A DNA stretch of 55,941 nt from an uncultured Prevotellamassilia sp. (lineage in GTDB: Bacteria; Bacteroidota; Bacteroidia; Bacteroidales; Bacteroidaceae), in assembly GCA_934255485.1 (NCBI GenBank), contig CAKQOG010000013.1, positions 1-55,941 of the forward strand, in the 5' to 3' direction. Every line of letters starts with the position of its first letter. Within the stretch, counting starts at the first letter, position 1. Below the pieces are notes generated by a model. That model was not told the DNA's origin. It was given only the letters and a program-made list of their open reading frames with translations, and ran no database searches. The position numbers and the translations under genes are program-made. This document shows, piece by piece, positions 51,375 to 55,941 of the stretch.

Positions 51375-51538
51375 ATGTTTTTGCCTCTTCTGTTTATTAA
51401 GAAAAATCGCCCTTTTGGGTAACATTTACTTACAAATTAAATTCTCAAAATAGAATTTAAATGTTAAATAGATTAACGTAATATTTTATTATTTAACTAT
51501 ATTATACATTCTTGTATTTATATCACATGGTTTAATTC

Positions 51539-51650
51539 TACAAGGATACGTATCCTTATCTTCTTAGAACACGTTGCTAATACCACAAGGATACGTATGA
51601 TGACAACCTAAGAATACGTATCCTTGTGGTATTACTACACGCTTGTTGCT
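51539..51650. repeat. Palindrome array D (GATACGTATC family), 4-5 units
   Basis: Units start at 51541, 51563, 51586 and 51608, with a degraded fifth near 51630; period 22-23 bp. The first is CAAGGATACGTATCCTTA, the fourth CTAAGAATACGTATCCTTG; the second and third are partial. It lies between the transglutaminase-like gene's terminator and the barrel gene. A GATATTCAATGAAATATG motif follows at 51696-51713. Confidence 0.8.
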
Positions 51651-51718
51651 CATAAAATTTTTTTAAAGATATAAGTGAATGATTATAACGTGCTGATATT
51701 CAATGAAATATGTAAAGT

Positions 51719-51782
51719 TGCTCATAATTCGCTCAAAATCGATCGAGGTGAATGCTTTTCAATTTTTCTTGAATTATGAGCA
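51719..51782. promoter_or_regulatory. 12-bp inverted repeat upstream of the barrel gene promoter
   Basis: TGCTCATAATTC at 51719-51730 and GAATTATGAGCA at 51771-51782 are perfect inverted repeats 40 bp apart. They lie 29 bp upstream of the −7-like box at 51811. Possible operator pair or large stem. Confidence 0.5.
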
Positions 51783-51810
51783 TTTGAAATGTCGAAATTT
51801 AAGAAATGCT

Positions 51811-51818
51811 TATATTTG
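51811..51818 (+). promoter_or_regulatory. Candidate −7 box of the barrel gene
   Basis: TATATTTG. It lies downstream of the longest frame's first ATG (51789), which supports the start at 51870. Confidence 0.55.
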
Positions 51819-51869
51819 CATTACTATTTATCCATAACACATTATTACAAAACATTTAATGCTATTCCC

Positions 51870-54554
51870 ATGTCGTTGCCAATTAGGTTAATAACCCTAC
51901 TATCGTTACTTATATTTATTGATACAAATGCCCAAACATTGCATCCAATTCAAACAAACGACTCCATAAAGACTGGCACAGACAGTTTGCGTCCCAATAA
52001 CAAGGAACGCAATTTGAGCGAAGCAACGGTTACGGCTACTCGTTTGGTGTTTGTAACAAAAAAAGATACAGTAATTTACGACATGGATGCACTTGGAGCT
52101 ACTAAGGGCGACATGTTGCAAGATATGATAGGGCGTATGCCTGGGCTCGAAATGAAAAATGGAGCCCTTTATTATCGCGGAAAAGTGGTAAATCGCTTGT
52201 TGGTAAATGGCACCGATTTTAAGCGAGGAGATACCAAAAAAGCACTCGAAAATTTGCCCGCTTATATCATAAAAAACGTAAAGGCATACGAAGATTTAAC
52301 AGACGAAGCCAAGGTTACGGGACTCGATGATGGCACGCGCCAACGTGTGGTTAATGTTATCCTAAAAAAGAAATATTTGGGCGTATGGACGGGTAATGCC
52401 GATGTGGGACAAGGTACTGACCACCGCTGGCTATATCGTGCATTTGCCAACACCTTTACTGAGCGTTCGCGTGTGAGTATGTATGGCGGTTTTACCAATA
52501 CGGCACAGTATCAGAGCGTGAGTGGCAATGGCGACTGGGAGGATAATGGCGGAGCTGGCAGTTCGAGTGGCGATACACGCTATATGCAACCAGGTGTATC
52601 GTTTATGTGGAACAACGGACGTGAACAGAACAAACCTGGCTATGTTATGATTGATGGTTCAGCTGGTTGGGACTATCGTGGACACAACGATCGTCGATTT
52701 GAAAATAACGAAACTTTTCTCGACGACGGTACGACTCGTACCGACATGAGCAACATGCATACAAAAAATGATGAGCGTATTTGGAATGCCGATTTTTCGT
52801 TGGCTTGGCAGCCCACAGCGCGTACACATATCGACCTCCGTCCGCAGTATAGCTACACCGATTACACCGACCGCCAAAGCGTACAGCGTGGGCAGTGGAA
52901 TAAAGCGTTTACTAATGCCGAAGGCTTTGTTTCGCCTCTTGACTCTTTGCTAAAGTATAGTAAAACAGGTTGGCCAATAGGCGAGGGGAGAGCCAATATG
53001 CTCACACGGCAAGAGGGCGACAGCAAGCAAGGCACGCATGCTGTGGCGAACTGGCTATACGTTACGCACAAACTCACTGATAATAATTGGCGCTTGTCAT
53101 TGCGTAACAGTTTATATTATAATTATCGAAACAACAAGGATCATTCGCTCGATGGTTATCAACAATATCAAACCAACCAATTGGCTGTAGACCCTCTCTA
53201 CAATCGTTATACGCAAACCGACGACCACAATTTCAGTTTGCAAAACTTTATCGACCTAAATGTGCCTCTGCCCATATTTCAAACTATGCGTTTTACCTAT
53301 GGCACAACGCTATCGCGCAATCATAGCAATGCTAATGCTTATCGTTTGGAACGTTTAGGGGGCGAGTTTGCCGATTTCGATACCTATTTGCGTGTGTTAG
53401 GACTTTTGCCTGCTACTGATAATTGGCAACAACTGGCACGCGATGGTGAACAAACTATTAACTCTTTGCAATTAAACCGCCGTCATTGGTTCGAAAATCA
53501 GTTGCAATACAACAATAAGCATGGTCTTACCATTTATCTTCAAAACACTTATCGTTTGGTTTACGACCGCTTAGACTATGTAAAGGGGCAATATGCTCCC
53601 TTACATCCACATCGACATGCCACAGAATATTATTTGGGGTTGAATGCTCGTTGGCAAACCGACTCTATTGGTACCTTTACATTTAGTTATAGTTACAACA
53701 CCGATAATCCCACATTGTTGCAAACTATTACCCTCCCCGACAATAGCAATCCGCTGAGCATAAGTTATGGTAATCCTGATTTACATAAAAGGCATTCCAA
53801 CCAACTGAATATGGGATATGAGTGTAACTTTAAACACGGCCAAATACTCTCGTTGGGGGTTATGATGCAGCGCACTACTAATATGGTTACATCGCGCCAA
53901 ACTTATAATAAACTGACGGGGGTAACCATCTCAGAGCAAGTAAACTTGCGTCGTGGACAGTGGAGCATTTCACCAAACCTATCCTTTAGCACACCGCTTG
54001 ATAAGAAGCAACGAATAAATTTGACCATCAGTAACTACTATAATTGGAACGACCAACCGCTATATGCAATTGCCACTACGGGAACTTCCATACTATATAA
54101 TCGCCGTTTGCACAACTTTTATAGCATGCAAAATCTTAATTTTCGGTTGGGTAAGTTTAATGCCGAAATGGGACATACATTGATGTTTGCATCCGATAAA
54201 ATGAGCAACCCTGCCAGCAAGCGTATAACCTCTTATGCCACGACCTTGCAAGCCAACATGCAGTATACGCTGCCTTGGAGCATGGACGTGAAGAGCAGTG
54301 TCTACTCCACCTATCAACGTAACGGCTCGTCTCTCATTGAGAGCCCGTGGCACACGGTATGGAATTTAAGCATTACGCAGTCATTCATGCGCAGCAAATC
54401 ACTAGCACTAAAGGTTGAGGCTAGTGATTTGCTCAATCAGCGTGAGCAAACATGGAGCTATGTAGATACTAATAGCCGCTTTTCGGGATGGTCGCAATCC
54501 GTGGGACGTTTCTTTATGTTGCACCTTATTTATCGTTTTAGCACAAAAAAATAA
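51870..54554 (+). CDS. Outer-membrane barrel receptor-like protein without the N-terminal regulatory domain
   Basis: 894 residues from the ATG at 51870; an upstream start at 51789 would add 27 residues before the signal peptide and is rejected. After the signal peptide (IDTNAQTLHPI) the protein passes almost directly into a plug-like domain (~50-190: SEATVTATRLVFVTKKDTVIYDMDALGATKG, MIGRMPGLEM, YYRGKVVNRLLVNGTDF, LTDEAKVTGLDDG). The usual carboxypeptidase-regulatory domain seen in its relative at 13.8-16.3 kb is missing. The rest is a large outer-membrane barrel (OMP_b-brl_3 type). Substrate unknown; no SusD. It has its own promoter and lies alone downstream of array D. Confidence 0.83.
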   Translation: MSLPIRLITLLSLLIFIDTNAQTLHPIQTNDSIKTGTDSLRPNNKERNLSEATVTATRLVFVTKKDTVIYDMDALGATKGDMLQDMIGRMPGLEMKNGALYYRGKVVNRLLVNGTDFKRGDTKKALENLPAYIIKNVKAYEDLTDEAKVTGLDDGTRQRVVNVILKKKYLGVWTGNADVGQGTDHRWLYRAFANTFTERSRVSMYGGFTNTAQYQSVSGNGDWEDNGGAGSSSGDTRYMQPGVSFMWNNGREQNKPGYVMIDGSAGWDYRGHNDRRFENNETFLDDGTTRTDMSNMHTKNDERIWNADFSLAWQPTARTHIDLRPQYSYTDYTDRQSVQRGQWNKAFTNAEGFVSPLDSLLKYSKTGWPIGEGRANMLTRQEGDSKQGTHAVANWLYVTHKLTDNNWRLSLRNSLYYNYRNNKDHSLDGYQQYQTNQLAVDPLYNRYTQTDDHNFSLQNFIDLNVPLPIFQTMRFTYGTTLSRNHSNANAYRLERLGGEFADFDTYLRVLGLLPATDNWQQLARDGEQTINSLQLNRRHWFENQLQYNNKHGLTIYLQNTYRLVYDRLDYVKGQYAPLHPHRHATEYYLGLNARWQTDSIGTFTFSYSYNTDNPTLLQTITLPDNSNPLSISYGNPDLHKRHSNQLNMGYECNFKHGQILSLGVMMQRTTNMVTSRQTYNKLTGVTISEQVNLRRGQWSISPNLSFSTPLDKKQRINLTISNYYNWNDQPLYAIATTGTSILYNRRLHNFYSMQNLNFRLGKFNAEMGHTLMFASDKMSNPASKRITSYATTLQANMQYTLPWSMDVKSSVYSTYQRNGSSLIESPWHTVWNLSITQSFMRSKSLALKVEASDLLNQREQTWSYVDTNSRFSGWSQSVGRFFMLHLIYRFSTKK

Positions 54555-54574
54555 TCTCGTAATTATTCTTGGAT

Positions 54575-54640
54575 GGGTGGCTCTATAAATTCTGTTGATA
54601 ACGTATAATTTTCATTATGGCAGAATTTCTAGAGCCACCC
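54575..54640 (+). terminator. Terminator-like hairpin after the barrel gene
   Basis: Arms at 54575-54594 and 54621-54640 pair over 20 bp with one mismatch, starting GGGTGGCTCT as in the hairpin at 13727. A 26-nt AT-rich loop. No T run follows. Confidence 0.65.
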
Positions 54641-54746
54641 GAATTTAAATAGCCATAGAGATAGAATACAGCGTTTGTCATACCCAGAAGTTGGTATTTA
54701 ATAGCAGTTGCCATGGCTTTTGTCTTCGCAAACGAAAGAGATTTTG

Positions 54747-54754
54747 TAATTTTG
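54747..54754 (+). promoter_or_regulatory. Candidate −7 box of the ZIP transporter gene
   Basis: TAATTTTG, 63 bp before the ATG at 54818. The nearest upstream TTTG is 24 bp away. Confidence 0.5.
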
Positions 54755-54817
54755 AAAAGCTAAGTAACTGCTTTTTGTCATAACAAGGCAATAAGCAACA
54801 AAACGATAGATAGAGTT

Positions 54818-55567
54818 ATGACAAATGTTTGGATAAGCGCCGTTGGTCTATGCGGCGCAACGATAATAGGCAGTCTGTTGGGGTTTGTCATCAAGGCACT
54901 GCCCCATAAGTGGAACGATACGGTGCTCGGTTATTGCGCAGGCATAATGCTTGCAGCTTCTACACTCGGTCTCATAGTGCCAGCGTTTGAGTATACGGCC
55001 ACGCCATGGTGGTTTGTGACAATCGGCATTATGGCTGGAGCTTATTTTCTAAACGTACTCGACCTTGTTACGCCCCACCTTCATCACATTACAGGGCTTG
55101 ATGCGGAAGAACATCGCAATAATGCCACTCTCAATCACATTCTACTCTTCATTATGGCCATAGCTATCCATAAATTGCCCGAAGGCATTGCTGCGGGAGT
55201 AAGCATGAGCGAGGGGGAGGAGTCGTCGTGGATGGTAAGTTTCGGAATAGCCTTGCAGAATGTGCCTGAGGGCATGGTTATCATTGCGCCCCTACTGTTG
55301 GCAGGAGTGAAGAGGCTGCGAACGTTTATCATATCAGTTGCCATCGGACTGCTTGAAGTTGTTGGGGTATGGATAGGCTTTGCCATGGGTAATATCTCCA
55401 CATTGATGCTGCCCGTGATGCTTGGCTTTGCTGGAGGGGCTATGCTCTATGTTACGAGCGACGAAATGATTCCAGAAACCCATGCACATGGTTATCAGAA
55501 AGAGGCTACTTATGCTCTATTGTTAGGTTTTATCACGATGTTACTGCTTGAAAAATTAGTGAAGTGA
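54818..55567 (+). CDS. ZIP-family metal transporter
   Basis: 249 residues with about eight membrane segments. The metal-site helices contain H118-KLPE122G and QNVPE151G, the paired signatures of ZIP proteins such as ZupT. A His-rich loop precedes them (TPHLHHITGLDAEEHR). ZIP proteins bring zinc and other divalent metals into the cytoplasm. A His-rich end before the last helix (ETHAHGYQ) may also bind metal. It is transcribed alone; I see no Zur-type operator that I can name with confidence. Confidence 0.92.
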   Translation: MTNVWISAVGLCGATIIGSLLGFVIKALPHKWNDTVLGYCAGIMLAASTLGLIVPAFEYTATPWWFVTIGIMAGAYFLNVLDLVTPHLHHITGLDAEEHRNNATLNHILLFIMAIAIHKLPEGIAAGVSMSEGEESSWMVSFGIALQNVPEGMVIIAPLLLAGVKRLRTFIISVAIGLLEVVGVWIGFAMGNISTLMLPVMLGFAGGAMLYVTSDEMIPETHAHGYQKEATYALLLGFITMLLLEKLVK

Positions 55568-55941
55568 GTTTGCATGCCTAAAAATGTAGGTTCGAGATAA
55601 AAATTAGGGTAATGTGTGGAAGAAATAGCAAACGATATATAGAAGTTCGTTTGCCATTTGCTAATTCTTTTATTGGTTTGGGTGCATTCACAAGTATTAA
55701 TCTCAATGCGATAGTGATATTTCCTAAAATTAAAGACATAATGAATGTTTAATTAATCAATGGCCATTTATGTTCTTCTTTCCGCGTGCAACGCCAATTT
55801 CCCTAAAATAATTCATCCCCCAATCATGATAATTCATGCCCCCAAACCTCCCAAAATCATCTTTCCCTAAAATATCTCCAAAAATATTGAAAAATTTTTA
55901 TCACACATTTCTTACTGATTATCAATCATTTGCGTAAACTT
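55568..55941. other. Intergenic tail with small repeats
   Basis: A hairpin GCAAACGA/TCGTTTGC at 55628-55654 may end the ZIP gene. TTTCCCTAAAATA occurs near 55798 and 55862, and ATAATTCATCCCCC/ATAATTCATGCCCCC recur at about 55808 and 55830. The motif TGATTATCAATCATTTG lies at 55916-55932 and resembles the motif beside the palindrome arrays. No gene seen before the window ends. Confidence 0.5.

Overview
The window reads as chromosome of a Bacteroidota member, order Bacteroidales, most likely Prevotellaceae. Evidence: upstream regions carry the Bacteroidota −7 box TAnnTTTG, in several places with a TTTG about 19-21 bp upstream, and starts lack Shine-Dalgarno sequences. Gene content agrees: a type IX secretion (T9SS) sorting domain, PorX, a hybrid two-component sensor, BamA-Skp-UppS envelope genes, a bifunctional Rel protein and outer-membrane barrel receptors. 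The genus is an inference. I see no plasmid, phage, integrase or transposase genes.

Layout. 0-2.2 kb: the tail of a T9SS-secreted protein, a secreted Fib_succ_major-type protein, and a structured repeat region. 2.2-8.1 kb: a large GH2 beta-galactosidase facing a MATE exporter. 8.2-19.8 kb: M16 zinc protease, tRNA-Asp, a secreted helix-hairpin-helix protein, an outer-membrane receptor-like barrel, the (p)ppGpp synthetase/hydrolase and a small Spy-like periplasmic protein. 20.0-23.0 kb: CysQ, an SLC13 anion permease and a hotdog thioesterase. 23.0-27.5 kb: a long non-coding stretch, then CvpA, SufB without SufCD, an aldose-1-epimerase and a Skp-like chaperone. 27.7-35.9 kb: tRNA-Leu, an orphan hybrid sensor, TrkH and an orphan Wzc-type tyrosine kinase. 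36.1-43.6 kb: an envelope-assembly run of DUF6242-like lipoprotein, DUF6089-like barrel, UppS, BamA, Skp and a sulfotransferase. 43.7-49.7 kb: PorX, ParC, a LolD-type ATPase and a CvfB-type S1 protein. 50.1-55.6 kb: a transglutaminase-like lipoprotein, a receptor-like barrel lacking its usual N-terminal domain, and a ZIP metal transporter.

How it fits together. Most genes serve the cell envelope: building it (UppS, BamA, two Skp-like chaperones, LolD), secreting across it (PorX and the T9SS cargo) and moving solutes (MATE, SLC13, TrkH, ZIP, two barrels). CysQ, SLC13 and the sulfotransferase could form a scattered sulfate-activation and sulfonation set.

The most unusual signal is non-coding. 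Four separate intergenic regions hold short arrays (4-5 units, period 22-23 bp) of GATACG/CGTATC palindromes, and each lies near an ATAATCAATGA-like motif. They have no spacers and are not CRISPR. I know of no description of this family. Other non-coding candidates are a tRNA-like T-arm inside a possible RNA at 23.1-23.7 kb, a possible small RNA at 49.8 kb, and a perfect 21-bp palindrome abutting the parC promoter.
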